Part shown: positions 42,435-51,086 of the stretch, piece after piece
How positions within the stretch are numbered: position 1 is the first letter of the stretch
Layout: each line of letters opens with the position of its first letter
Assembly: GCA_046262635.1 (NCBI GenBank)
Contig: JBHEMK010000141.1
Location: forward strand, 1 to 58,840
Reading direction: 5' to 3'
Length of the DNA: 58,840 bases
Source of the DNA: JBHEMK01 sp046262635
GTDB lineage: Bacteria; Actinomycetota; Thermoleophilia; Gaiellales; Gaiellaceae
Translations under genes and position numbers: made by a program
The notes under the pieces: model-generated
Told to the model about the DNA's origin: nothing
The model's input: the letters and a program-made list of their open reading frames with translations, nothing else
Databases searched by the model: none

Positions 42435-43382
42435 GTGATTCTGAGACTCATCGCCCAGCGCCTCTCGCTTGCCGTCGGCACGCTGCTCGTCGTGTCAGCG
42501 CTCGTCTTCTTCTTCACGAGCGTCCTCCCGGGCGACATCGCCGAGCGCGTGCTCGGCCGCGAGTCCACCTCCCAGCAGCGCCAGATCTTCCGCGAGCACC
42601 TGCATCTGGACCGGCCGGTCTGGCAGCGGTACGGCCTCTGGATCGGCGGCGTTGCACGCGGCGACCTCGGCCGCTCGCTCGTGAACAACGACACGGTTAC
42701 GGCGACGATCGGGACGAGCGCCAAGAACACCCTCTTCCTCAGCGTCTTTGCGTTCCTCCTCTACCTGCCGGTCACGCTTTTGCTCGCGACGGTCGCCGCA
42801 CTCTTCCGGGGCAAGCTCCCGGACTCGCTGATATCCGTCGTCACGCTGGTCGGGCTGTCTCTGCCCGAGTTCGTGCTCGGCACGCTGCTCATCTTCGGTT
42901 TCGCCGTGAAGCTCTCGCTCGCGCCGGCGCTCTCGATCGTCAATCCGGGCGACAGCCTGTTCGCTCGCCTGCACGCGACCGTGCTCCCCGCGGTGACGCT
43001 GATGGTGGCGATGGCCGTCTATGCGATCCGGATGCTCCGGGACAACCTGATCGACGTGCTCGATTCCGAGTACGTCCGGATGGCCATGCTAAAGGGGGTC
43101 CCCCGCTGGCGGGTCGTCCTGCGCCACGCGCTGCCGAACTCGCTCGGGCCGGCGCTGAACGTGACGGCGCTGAATCTCACCTACCTGATCGGCGGTGTGG
43201 TCGTTGTCGAGTCGGTCTTCTCCTACCCCGGCCTCGGCAAGCTGCTCGTTGACTCGATCTCCGTGCGCGATGTGCCGGTGGTGGAGGCGACAGCGCTCCT
43301 CGCCTCGGGCGTCTACATCTTGGCCAACCTCTGCGCGGACGTGCTCGCGATGGTCCTGAACCCGCGGCTGAGGACGTCCTGA
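42435..43382 (+). CDS. ABC transporter permease, DppB type
   Basis: The 315-residue protein has six hydrophobic segments. It starts ILRLIAQRLSLAVGTLLVVS as DppB/OppB proteins do. The EAA-type loop that docks the ATPase is near EYVRMAMLKGVPRWRVVLRH, and VVVVESVFSYPGLGKLLVDS is the family's periplasmic motif. GTG start at 42435 following AGGGACCTCC. It forms the membrane channel with the next gene product. Confidence 0.9.
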   Translation: MILRLIAQRLSLAVGTLLVVSALVFFFTSVLPGDIAERVLGRESTSQQRQIFREHLHLDRPVWQRYGLWIGGVARGDLGRSLVNNDTVTATIGTSAKNTLFLSVFAFLLYLPVTLLLATVAALFRGKLPDSLISVVTLVGLSLPEFVLGTLLIFGFAVKLSLAPALSIVNPGDSLFARLHATVLPAVTLMVAMAVYAIRMLRDNLIDVLDSEYVRMAMLKGVPRWRVVLRHALPNSLGPALNVTALNLTYLIGGVVVVESVFSYPGLGKLLVDSISVRDVPVVEATALLASGVYILANLCADVLAMVLNPRLRTS

Positions 43383-44272
43383 TGGGTGCGGCCGCCGTCG
43401 AGCTCCCGGCCGCCGTCGAGCGCTCCCGCTTCCGCCGCTTCCTCCGCCGCTTTCCGATGAGCGCGCGCCTGGCGGCGCTGCTCCTGATCGCCTACGTCGT
43501 GATCGCGCTGAGCGGCCCGCTCTGGACGCCGTACGACCCGTTTCAGATCAGCACCGGACTGCCGTACTCGGGCTCGAGCGGTGCGCATCTCTTCGGAACT
43601 GACATCCTTGGCCGTGACGTCTTCAGCCGCGTCGTCTACGGCACGCGCGACGTGCTCTACCTCGCGCTCACGAGCACATTCCTCGCGCTCGTGCTCGGCG
43701 CCGCAGTCGGCCTCGCGAGCGGGCTCGTCGGCGGCTGGATCGACGAGCTCCTGATGCGCCTCTTCGAGACGATTATCAGCATCCCCCTGCTCGTGCTGGC
43801 GCTGCTCGCGATCGCCGCGGCAGGGCCGAAGGCCTCGGGCAAATCGCTGCTGCTGATCGGGGTCGTCGTGCTCGTCTACGCGCCCCGTATCGCGCGGATG
43901 GCCCGTACGGTCGCGGTCGACCTGGTCACGCGCGACTTCGTCACCGTCGCCCGCGCGCGCGGGGAGTCGGTGCGCTCGATCGTCTGGCGCGAGCTGACGC
44001 CAAACGCCGCCGGCGTCCTGCTCGTCGAGTTCGGCGTCCGCGCGGGCTACGCACCGATCCTGATCAGCTCGCTGGGCTTTCTGGGCTTCGGCGCGCGGCC
44101 GCCGTCGCCCGAGTGGGGGCTGATGATCAGCGAGAACCGGGCGGCGCTTGTGACCGCGCCTCTGACCGTGCTCGCGCCGGCGGCCGCGCTCGCGCTGCTC
44201 GTGATCAGCCTCAACCTCGTTACCGACGGGATCGCGCGTGCGCTCGGCCGCTCCGTGGAGCGGACGCCGTGA
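43382..44272 (+). CDS. ABC transporter permease, DppC type
   Basis: The 296-residue protein shows the DppC layout: a N-terminal membrane segment (LAALLLIAYVVIALSGPLW), the HLFGTDILGRDVFSRVVYG motif, then five more segments, with the EAA-type loop near TRDFVTVARARGESVRSIVW and GFGARPPSPEWGLMI near the end. The ATG shares one base with the preceding stop (TGATG), and the stop overlaps the next start (GTGA), so the importer is one translational unit. Confidence 0.9.
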   Translation: MGAAAVELPAAVERSRFRRFLRRFPMSARLAALLLIAYVVIALSGPLWTPYDPFQISTGLPYSGSSGAHLFGTDILGRDVFSRVVYGTRDVLYLALTSTFLALVLGAAVGLASGLVGGWIDELLMRLFETIISIPLLVLALLAIAAAGPKASGKSLLLIGVVVLVYAPRIARMARTVAVDLVTRDFVTVARARGESVRSIVWRELTPNAAGVLLVEFGVRAGYAPILISSLGFLGFGARPPSPEWGLMISENRAALVTAPLTVLAPAAALALLVISLNLVTDGIARALGRSVERTP

Positions 44273-46383
44273 CCGCCCTGGGCGTCAAGCGTCGCGGCTG
44301 CAGCGTCGGCCCGGAGCCGCTCGTCAAGGTCGAAGGGCTCACGATCGACTTCTGGTCGAACGACCGCTGGAACAACGTCGTCAACAACACCTCCTTCGAG
44401 CTCGCCCGCGGCGAGGCGCTCGGGCTCGTCGGCGAGTCCGGCTGCGGCAAGACGACGACGGCGCTGTCGCTGCTCGGCTTTCAACGGCCCGGCAGCCGGA
44501 TCCGCTCGGGCGCGATCCAGTTCGCGGGCCGCGACCTCGCGCATCTGTCCCGGCGCGGGCTGCAGCAGGTGCGCGGCCGGCGCGTCAGCCTCGTCCCACA
44601 GAACCCCACGACGGCACTCTCGCCGGGGTTGCGCATCGGTGCGCAGCTCACCGAGGCGATGTCGGTTCACGGCGTCGGCGGCTCCCATGCCGAACGGGAA
44701 CGGCGCGTCCAGGAGCTGATCGCGCGCGTCCGCCTACCCGATCCGCAGCGGACCGCGGGGAAGTACCCGCACCAGCTCTCGGGCGGTCAGCAGCAGCGCG
44801 TCGTCATCGCGATGGCGCTCGCCTGCGACCCGGAGCTGATCGTGCTCGACGAGCCGACCACCGGTCTCGACGTCACGACGCAGGCGCAGATCCTTGATCT
44901 GCTGCGCCGGCTGCGCGCCGAGCTCGGCATGGCGATGGTCTACGTGACGCACAACCTCGGCGTTGTCGCGGCGGTCTGCGACCGCGTCGGCGTCATGTAT
45001 GCCGGCGAGCTGGTCGAGGACGCGCACGTCCGCGAGCTCTTCTCACACCCGCGCCATCCGTACACCCGCGGTCTGATCTCCGCCGTGCCGTCGATTGCCC
45101 AGCCGCACCGCAGCCGGGACGTGATCCTGCGCGGACTGCTCAAGCGGAGCGAGCTGCCGGCCGGTTGCCGCTTCGCGCCACGCTGCGACTTCGCGGAGAC
45201 CGCGTGCTTCGAGGAGCGGCAGGTCCTCTTACCGGTCGGCGAGGGGCACGGCGTCGCCTGCCGCCGCGTTGAGGAGGTGGAGCGGCTCTCCGCAGGCAGC
45301 GGCTCGGTGGCGAGCTACGTCCCGCTCGTTGCGGCCGCCGACGAATCGCTGCTCGAAGTCGCCGACCTCTCGATTACCTATGACCGCCGCCACCGTCTGT
45401 CGCTCGTGTCGCGCGAGCCCCTGGTGATTGTCCGTGCTGTGACGTTCGACCTCAGGGCGCGCGAGACGTTCTCGCTCGTCGGTGAATCCGGGAGCGGAAA
45501 AACCACGATCGCACGCACGGTCGGGGGGCTGCTCGGACCGCTCGCCGGGCAGATCACGTTCGAGGGCCGAGGCCTCGCCGGCACCGTCGAGTCGCGCTCG
45601 AAGGACGTTCGCCGCGAGATCCAGCTCGTCCTCCAGAACCCGGATGCCTCGCTGAATCCGCGCCAGCGCGTGCACCAGATCATCGGTCGTCCACTCGAGC
45701 TGTACTTCGGGCTGCACGGCAAGGCCCGCCGCACCGGGGTGGAGCAGGCGCTCGAAGACGTGCGGCTGGACACGGCGTTCGCGAGCCGCTATCCCGACGA
45801 GCTGTCCGGCGGCGAGCGGCAGCGCATCGCGATCGCCCGCGCACTCGCAGCGAAGCCACGGCTGATGCTCTGCGACGAGATCCTCTCTGCCCTGGACGTG
45901 TCGGTGCAGACGAGCATCGTCGAGCTCCTGCGCGAGCTCCAGGCGGCTCAGGGGATCGCGTACCTGTTCATCTCGCACGATCTCGCCGTCGTCCGCTCGC
46001 TCTCGCACCGCGTCGGTGTGCTCTACCTGGGCGAACTCTGCGAGGTCGGCACCGCCGAGGAGGTCTACGTACCGCCCTACCACCCCTACACACACATGCT
46101 GCTCTCGGCCGTGCCCGAGATCGAGGGCGAGAACGAGGTCTCGCCGGCCGCCCGCAGCGATCCCGGGCCGTCGTCGTCGCGGCCCGCGAGTGCCTGCCCG
46201 TTCGCCGAGCGCTGCCCGTGGAAGGTCGGCCCGGTTTGCGACGAGGTCGACCCGCCGTGGCAAGCGACGAGCGACACGCACATGCTCCGCTGCCACATCC
46301 CGCTCGACGAGCTGTTCGCGCGGGCGGCCGCGTCGCGGGTCCGCGTCGGAACCCTCTCCGGCGGCGACGGACCCGCCGCGTGA
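44269..46383 (+). CDS. Fused DppD-DppF ABC transporter ATPase (two ATPase domains in one chain)
   Basis: The 704-residue protein has two complete ATPase halves: Walker A GESGCGKTT (from 55) with LSGGQQQRV and VLDEPTTGLDVTTQ, then Walker A GESGSGKTT (from 405) with LSGGERQRIAIARAL and CDEILSALDVSVQ. Each half ends with the cysteine-bearing C-terminal extension of OppD/OppF (GCRFAPRCDFAETAC; ACPFAERCPWK), which may hold an iron-sulfur cluster. Peptide importers usually encode the two ATPases separately. The second Walker B reads DEIL instead of the usual DEPV, a tolerated change. GTG start at 44269 by 4-base overlap with the permease gene. Confidence 0.92.
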   Translation: MTALGVKRRGCSVGPEPLVKVEGLTIDFWSNDRWNNVVNNTSFELARGEALGLVGESGCGKTTTALSLLGFQRPGSRIRSGAIQFAGRDLAHLSRRGLQQVRGRRVSLVPQNPTTALSPGLRIGAQLTEAMSVHGVGGSHAERERRVQELIARVRLPDPQRTAGKYPHQLSGGQQQRVVIAMALACDPELIVLDEPTTGLDVTTQAQILDLLRRLRAELGMAMVYVTHNLGVVAAVCDRVGVMYAGELVEDAHVRELFSHPRHPYTRGLISAVPSIAQPHRSRDVILRGLLKRSELPAGCRFAPRCDFAETACFEERQVLLPVGEGHGVACRRVEEVERLSAGSGSVASYVPLVAAADESLLEVADLSITYDRRHRLSLVSREPLVIVRAVTFDLRARETFSLVGESGSGKTTIARTVGGLLGPLAGQITFEGRGLAGTVESRSKDVRREIQLVLQNPDASLNPRQRVHQIIGRPLELYFGLHGKARRTGVEQALEDVRLDTAFASRYPDELSGGERQRIAIARALAAKPRLMLCDEILSALDVSVQTSIVELLRELQAAQGIAYLFISHDLAVVRSLSHRVGVLYLGELCEVGTAEEVYVPPYHPYTHMLLSAVPEIEGENEVSPAARSDPGPSSSRPASACPFAERCPWKVGPVCDEVDPPWQATSDTHMLRCHIPLDELFARAAASRVRVGTLSGGDGPAA

Positions 46384-47354
46384 CGACGGTTGCGCTCTCG
46401 CGCTGGCTCGCCGACGAGAACGGTGCGCGGATCGAGGCCGCCGCACCCGGGCGGGTCCGGCTGCTCCCGCTGCGCGGGGAAGACGGCGAGGCCGACCTCG
46501 ACGATGTCGAGATCGCCGTCTACGGCCTCTACGAGGGTCCACTCTCGTTCCGGGAGCTCTCCGGACGGATGCCGAACCTCCGGTGGATCCACTCGACGGG
46601 AGCCGGAATCGAGAGCTTCGTCTCGCCGGAGCTCGGCGAGCGCGGTGTGATCGTGACGAACAGCTCCGGCGTCTACGCGCCGGCGATGGCCGAGTACGCG
46701 CTCGCCGCGATGGTTGCGATCGCTCGCGACCTGCGCCGCCTGATCGCGCAGCAGGAGGAGCGGCGCTGGAAGCACGAGCCCATCTCCGGAACCGAGCTCT
46801 ATGCCAAGCGCGTCGGCATCGTCGGCTACGGGGCGACTGGGCGCTACCTGGCGACCGTCTGCAAGGCGCTCGGAATGGAGGTGTGGGCGACGAAGCGGAA
46901 GCCGATGCTGATCACGGGCGAGCCGGTCGACCGTCTGCTGCCCGCCGAGGGGCTCCACGAGCTGCTCGCCGCGAGCGACTACGTCGTCGTGACCGCGTCG
47001 CTCAACTCGACCACGCGGCACCTCCTCGGCGAGGCCGAGTTTCGCGCCCTGAAGCCGGGTGCCGGACTCGTCAACGTCGCACGCGGAGGCATTGTCGACC
47101 AGGAGGCGCTGCTCGCCGCGCTCGCCGACGGCCGCGTCGGCGGCGCCGTGCTCGACGTCGTTCAGCCGCAACCCTTGCCGCCTGAAAGCCCGCTCTGGGT
47201 ACACCCGCGAGTGATCGTGACGTCGCACATCTCCGGCGGCAGCCCCGAGGGCTGGTCGCGTTCGATGGATCTGTTCTGCCGGAACCTGCCGCTCTACCTC
47301 GATGGGGAGGTCGGGCGCCTCGGCAACCTCGTCAACCTAGCCGACCACCTGTGA
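46380..47354 (+). CDS. D-2-hydroxyacid dehydrogenase
   Basis: The 324-residue protein has the NAD-binding motif VGIVGYGATGRYLATVCKAL and the catalytic-site segments: NSSGVYAPAMAEYALAAMVA, VNVARGGIVDQEALLAAL (with Arg) and HPRVIVTSHISGG (with His). Family members reduce a 2-keto acid to a D-2-hydroxyacid or the reverse. The GTG start overlaps the ATPase stop (GTGA), so it belongs to the transporter operon and probably acts on the imported compound. Its stop overlaps a dead SDR gene. Confidence 0.88.
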   Translation: MTTVALSRWLADENGARIEAAAPGRVRLLPLRGEDGEADLDDVEIAVYGLYEGPLSFRELSGRMPNLRWIHSTGAGIESFVSPELGERGVIVTNSSGVYAPAMAEYALAAMVAIARDLRRLIAQQEERRWKHEPISGTELYAKRVGIVGYGATGRYLATVCKALGMEVWATKRKPMLITGEPVDRLLPAEGLHELLAASDYVVVTASLNSTTRHLLGEAEFRALKPGAGLVNVARGGIVDQEALLAALADGRVGGAVLDVVQPQPLPPESPLWVHPRVIVTSHISGGSPEGWSRSMDLFCRNLPLYLDGEVGRLGNLVNLADHL

Positions 47355-48057
47355 GCCGCGCCGTCGTCACGGGCGCGGCCGGTGGCATCGCCCCCCGCCA
47401 CCGCGCTCCTCCCGCTCGAGCACGGCGCGAGCGTCGCAGCGAACCGGGAGGAGGCGGGGGCGCCGTCGCAGCTGACGCGGAGCCGGTCGTCTGCGACCTG
47501 ACCGATCCCGGCGGCCCGGCCGGCCGCGGGTCCGGCCTGCGACAACCTCGTCAACGCGGCTGGGAGCATCCGCCGCGCCGCGCCGGACTCCGTCTCCGAG
47601 GACGACGAGGAGGGTCTCGGCGGTCAATGCCAAGGCGCTCTACCTCTGCCGGGCGTTCGCGCCGCGCCTGCCACCGAGGCGCGATCGGTCAACGTCGCCT
47701 CGAGCGCGGGCAGGACCGGCTCGACGCCCCAGGCGGCGGTCTACGGTGCGGCGAAGGCCGCAGCGATCTCGCTCAGCCGCAGCTTCACGCACGCCCGCAC
47801 GGGGCGGCCTACACGTGAACGCTGTCTTTCCTCGTTGGTCGACACGCCGATGAACGACCTCGTGCTCCAGGGGATCGCTGCCCGCCGGGGCCTCGGCAAC
47901 GATGAGGTGGTTACGCAGCCGGATCCGGATCGAGCCGCTCGGGCGCTCGCCGACCCGCAGGAGGCGGCCCGAAATGAACGTCTTCCTGCTCTCGGACGCG
48001 TCGTCGTGGATGACCGGCCAGTCGGTGAACGTGGCCGGCGGCATGATCACGTACTGA
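47351..48057 (+). pseudogene. Relic of a short-chain dehydrogenase gene
   Basis: SDR pieces lie in order in changing frames: SRAVVTGAAGGIA (from 47354), AVAADAEPVVCDLTDPGG, DNLVNAAGSIRRAAPDSVSE, NVASSAGRTGSTPQAAVYGA then AKAAAISLSRSF (with active-site Ser, Tyr, Lys), VDTPMNDLV and NVAGGMITY to a stop at 48055. At least three frameshifts and small deletions break it. The start would overlap the D-2-hydroxyacid dehydrogenase stop (GTGA), so it was once part of that operon. Confidence 0.75.
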
Positions 48058-48226
48058 TTCGGTGATGCTCCGCGACCTCCAAGTCGAGCTCCCAGCCGAG
48101 GCCCGGTTGCGTCGTCAACTCGAGCCAGCCAGCGGAAAGCTGCGGCTAGGTGCGGGCAAGCGGGACCGGGATCGGCGAGGAGTCGATCTGGGTGATGGCC
48201 AGCCCCTCGACGGGCTCGACGCTCCA
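48047..48226 (-). pseudogene. Collapsed relic of an enolase-superfamily (MR/MLE) gene
   Basis: On the minus strand, WSVEPVEGLAITQIDSSPIP followed by VPLART reads as the N-terminal strand of a mandelate racemase-type protein. After a stop codon the same frame runs on as PQLSAGWLELTTQPGLGWEL and DLEVAEHHRIS, a typical C-terminal end of the same family. The ~300 residues between are gone. It overlaps the end of the SDR relic on the other strand. Confidence 0.55.
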
Positions 48227-48252
48227 GGGCGCCGCCGTCGAGAGATCCGCTG

Positions 48253-49446
48253 ATGCGCCGGCTCGTGGCCCTTCTCTACGCGTTCCACATCCTGGTTTCG
48301 GCGGACAGCAACGCGGTGATCCCGCTCGTGCCGACGTTCACGACGCGCTTCGGCCTCTCGGTCTTCGAGGCGGGCCTCCTGGTGGCCGCCCCGGCGTTTG
48401 CAATGCTCCTTTTGTCGGTGCCGGTCGGCCTGCTCTGCGACCGGGCGGGGGCCCGCGCGGTGACGATCGTGGCGAGCGCACTCCTCACCCTCTCGGCGCT
48501 CGGCCAGGCACTGGCGGGCTCGTACGCGCTCCTGCTCGCGAGCTGGGCACTCTTCGGCACCGCCTCGGCGATCATCTACACCGCGTCGCCCGCGTGGCTC
48601 GCCGCGGCTGCGCCGCCGCGCTACCGCGTCGCGGTGCTGGGCGGCATCGCGATTGCCGCCGGGCTCGGATTGATGCTCGGCCCCGCGTTTTCGGGCCTTC
48701 TCTCCGAGCAGTTCGGGTCGGGCGCGCCGTTCCTGGTCGTCGCCGGCGCCGCCGCGGTCGTGACGGTCGGGCTCCTGCTGCAGCCTTCGAGCGGCACAGC
48801 ACGGCTCACTCCCGCCGCCGGCAGCCTGCGCGCAATGGTCCGCGAGGCCAACGGAGCGTCGGTGCTCGGGCTGATGTTCTTCATCGGCTCGCTCGGCGGG
48901 ATCGTCAACCTGCTCGTGCCTCTGCGGCTCCATCGTGACGGGCTCGGCGCCGGTTCAATCGGGATCGCCTTCACGGCTTCGACCGCCCTCTTCGTTCTGA
49001 CGAGCGGCCCGGTTGCGCGGCTCGGCGATCGGGTTTCCCTGCTCGCCGCCTCAGGAACAGCCACCCTTGCTCTCGGTGCGGTGCTGCTGATTCCGGTGCT
49101 CGCCGGCTCCGCCGTGCCGATGATCGTCTTTCTCGTCGTGCGCGCGCCGCTGTGGTCGGTGGTCTCGACGATCTCGAATCCGCTGTGCGCGCACGGAGCC
49201 GCGCTCGCCGGAGTGGGCACGGGCCTCGCGCTCGCGCTGATGAACCTGTGCTGGGCGGCCGGGAACCTGGGCGGCCCGCTTGCCGGCGGGGCGCTCGCCG
49301 GCGCCGTCGGCGACCGTCCGGTCTTCGCGCTGCTTGGGCTAGCAGGCACCCTGATCGGCGTCGCCGTCCTGGGCGTGCACCTGCGTTCGCGGCAGTTCCC
49401 TGGATCCGACGCTCGGTCCGGTGATCCACTCGAGGTGAGGAGGTAG
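48253..49446 (+). CDS. Major facilitator superfamily transporter
   Basis: The 397-residue protein has about 12 hydrophobic segments. The loop after the second segment, GLLCDRAGARAVTIVAS, is the MFS motif A (G...DR.GRR), and a matching GPVARLGDRVSLLAAS occurs in the second half. It most resembles the drug/sugar efflux group, but the direction and substrate cannot be told. The ATG at 48253 follows the relics; the stop (49444-49446) is next to the start of an SDR gene, so the two form a unit. Confidence 0.85.
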   Translation: MRRLVALLYAFHILVSADSNAVIPLVPTFTTRFGLSVFEAGLLVAAPAFAMLLLSVPVGLLCDRAGARAVTIVASALLTLSALGQALAGSYALLLASWALFGTASAIIYTASPAWLAAAAPPRYRVAVLGGIAIAAGLGLMLGPAFSGLLSEQFGSGAPFLVVAGAAAVVTVGLLLQPSSGTARLTPAAGSLRAMVREANGASVLGLMFFIGSLGGIVNLLVPLRLHRDGLGAGSIGIAFTASTALFVLTSGPVARLGDRVSLLAASGTATLALGAVLLIPVLAGSAVPMIVFLVVRAPLWSVVSTISNPLCAHGAALAGVGTGLALALMNLCWAAGNLGGPLAGGALAGAVGDRPVFALLGLAGTLIGVAVLGVHLRSRQFPGSDARSGDPLEVRR

Positions 49447-49451
49447 TGACG

Positions 49452-50219
49452 ATGGGCAAGCACGACGGCAAGGTCGCGATCGTGACCGGCGGAGGTGGCG
49501 GCATCGGCGCCGCGGTCTGCGGCGTCTTCGCTCGCGAAGGTGCGAGGGTCGCAGTGCTCGACCTCGATCGGGGGCTCGCGGAGGAATCCGCCGAGTACCT
49601 GCGCGGACTGGGTGCCGAGGCCCGGCCCTACCGCGTCGACGTCAGCTTGAGCGTCGAGGTGGACGAGATCTTCGCAGAGGTGCACAGCGATTTCGGCGGC
49701 ATCGACGCGCTGGTCAACTGCGCCGGGATCAGCCGCGTAGGCGATCACACGCAGGACCTCCCGGACGAGATCTGGAACCAGTCGATCGGCGTCATGCAGA
49801 GCGGTGTCTTCTTCTGCACCCGGGCCGCCGGACGCGTGATGCTGGAGCGGCGCGCGGGCTCTGTGACCCACATCTCCTCGATCCGCGGCTTCTCGCCGAA
49901 CCCGGGCCGCCTCGCCTACTGCGCGGCGAAAGCCGCGGTGCTGATGATGGCGAGGGTGACCGCAGGCGAGTGGGCGCCGTACGGGGTGCGCGTGAACGCC
50001 GTCGCGCCCGGTGTCCAGCGCACGCCGATGTGGACGCGCGATGTCGCGCTCGGTCTCTTCGACGAGCATGAGTACCTCGAGCTCATCCCTGCCCACCGCC
50101 TCGGTGACCCCGAGGACGTCGGCAGGCTCTGCTCCTTCCTCGCCTCGGAGGAAGCGAGCTACATCACGGGCGCCTGCGTCACGATCGACGGCGGTCTCAC
50201 CTCGATCCCCGCCGGCTAG
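49452..50219 (+). CDS. Short-chain dehydrogenase/reductase
   Basis: The 255-residue protein shows VTGGGGGIG, NCAGISRV, a serine in HISSIRGF and AYCAAKAA (Tyr and Lys). The ATG at 49452 lies 8 bases after AGGAGG (49438-49443). A GTG at 49446 is in frame but only 2 bases from that site, so the ATG is preferred. Cys replaces the more usual Asn in the NNAG motif (NCAG). It is cotranscribed with the MFS gene. The product probably oxidises or reduces a compound handled by the transporter. Confidence 0.87.
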   Translation: MGKHDGKVAIVTGGGGGIGAAVCGVFAREGARVAVLDLDRGLAEESAEYLRGLGAEARPYRVDVSLSVEVDEIFAEVHSDFGGIDALVNCAGISRVGDHTQDLPDEIWNQSIGVMQSGVFFCTRAAGRVMLERRAGSVTHISSIRGFSPNPGRLAYCAAKAAVLMMARVTAGEWAPYGVRVNAVAPGVQRTPMWTRDVALGLFDEHEYLELIPAHRLGDPEDVGRLCSFLASEEASYITGACVTIDGGLTSIPAG

Positions 50220-50307
50220 TAGACCCGGATGGAGCGTGGCCCGGCCGCGCGGTGCCCTTGCGGCACTGCCCGGACGGCAGTCCGAGCCGCGGATGCTCGC
50301 TGATGGA

Positions 50308-50996
50308 CTAGAAGACGCCGTAGCGGTCGTAGGCCTCGAGTGGCGAGACGCCTTTGCGAACCGCCTCGCGGATCTCGTTCTCGGTCGCAACGAGCTGCTC
50401 GGCCCGCCCGAGGACCTCGTCGCGGAGCGTGGCCGGGACGACGACGATCCCGTCGCGGTCAGCGACGAGGTAGTCGCCGGGCTCGACGCGCACGGAGCCG
50501 ATCGTCACCGGCGCGTTCCACTGTTCGATCCGCCAGCGCGGCACGGCGTCGGCGGGCGTCCGGTATCGGCAGAAGACCGCGAACTCCTGGTCGAGGATGG
50601 CGTCGACATCGCGACAGCCGCCGTCGATCACCGCGCCCGCGCAGCCGCGTGCGCGCAGGGCCTCGACCGAGAGCTCGCCGAGGTGGGCGGCCTGGACGCC
50701 ACGTCGTGCGTTTGGTAGACGACGACATGGTAGGCGGGCACCTCGGCCAGCATCGTGAGGATGCCGCGGATCGAGGTTTCACGGTCGAGCTGGACGGCAG
50801 GGACGCCCTCGACCGGAAAGGCCGGCCCTGCGAGCCGCATGCCCTCACGCAGCGGCAGCAAGTCGGGCGGGAGAGTCCGGCTCCGCTCGCCGAGCTCATC
50901 GAGGACGTCCGTCAGCGCGCCCGTGTAGATCTGGGCAGCGCGCACGGCGAGGTCGAGCCAGTCAGTCGGCACCTGGTTGACGCGCGTCGGGGGCAT
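50308..50996 (-). pseudogene. RraA-family (HMG aldolase-like) gene interrupted by one frameshift
   Basis: From ATG 50996 one frame codes for VNQVPTDWLDLAVRAAQIYT, RLAGPAFPVEG and VVVYQTHDVA. Near base 50700 it slips, and the next frame continues with VQAAHLGELSVEALRARGC, GGCRDVDAIL and GDYLVADRDGIVVVP to the stop at 50308. Both parts align to RraA/4-hydroxy-4-methyl-2-oxoglutarate aldolase-like proteins (~230 aa), and the catalytic GxxxD region (AVIDGGCRD) is intact. Loss of a single base explains the break, so this may be a real recent mutation or a sequencing error. The gene is divergent from the binding-protein gene, with a LacI-type operator in between. Confidence 0.78.
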
Positions 50997-51014
50997 TTCT
51001 AGACTCACCGGGGG

Positions 51015-51029
51015 CGCAAACGTTTGCCC
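51015..51029. promoter_or_regulatory. LacI-type operator (perfect 12-bp palindrome core)
   Basis: CGCAAACGTTTGCCC contains the perfect palindrome GCAAACGTTTGC (51016-51027). It lies in the 90-base gap between the RraA-like gene (minus) and the binding-protein gene (plus). It matches 14 of 15 bases of the site at 29884-29898, so the same LacI-family regulator should bind both and could control both directions here. Confidence 0.68.
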
Positions 51030-51086
51030 GCTGGTCCGTGACGCTATCTCAGTCGCCGCATTCGCACAAGTGACCGCCCCGTACCG

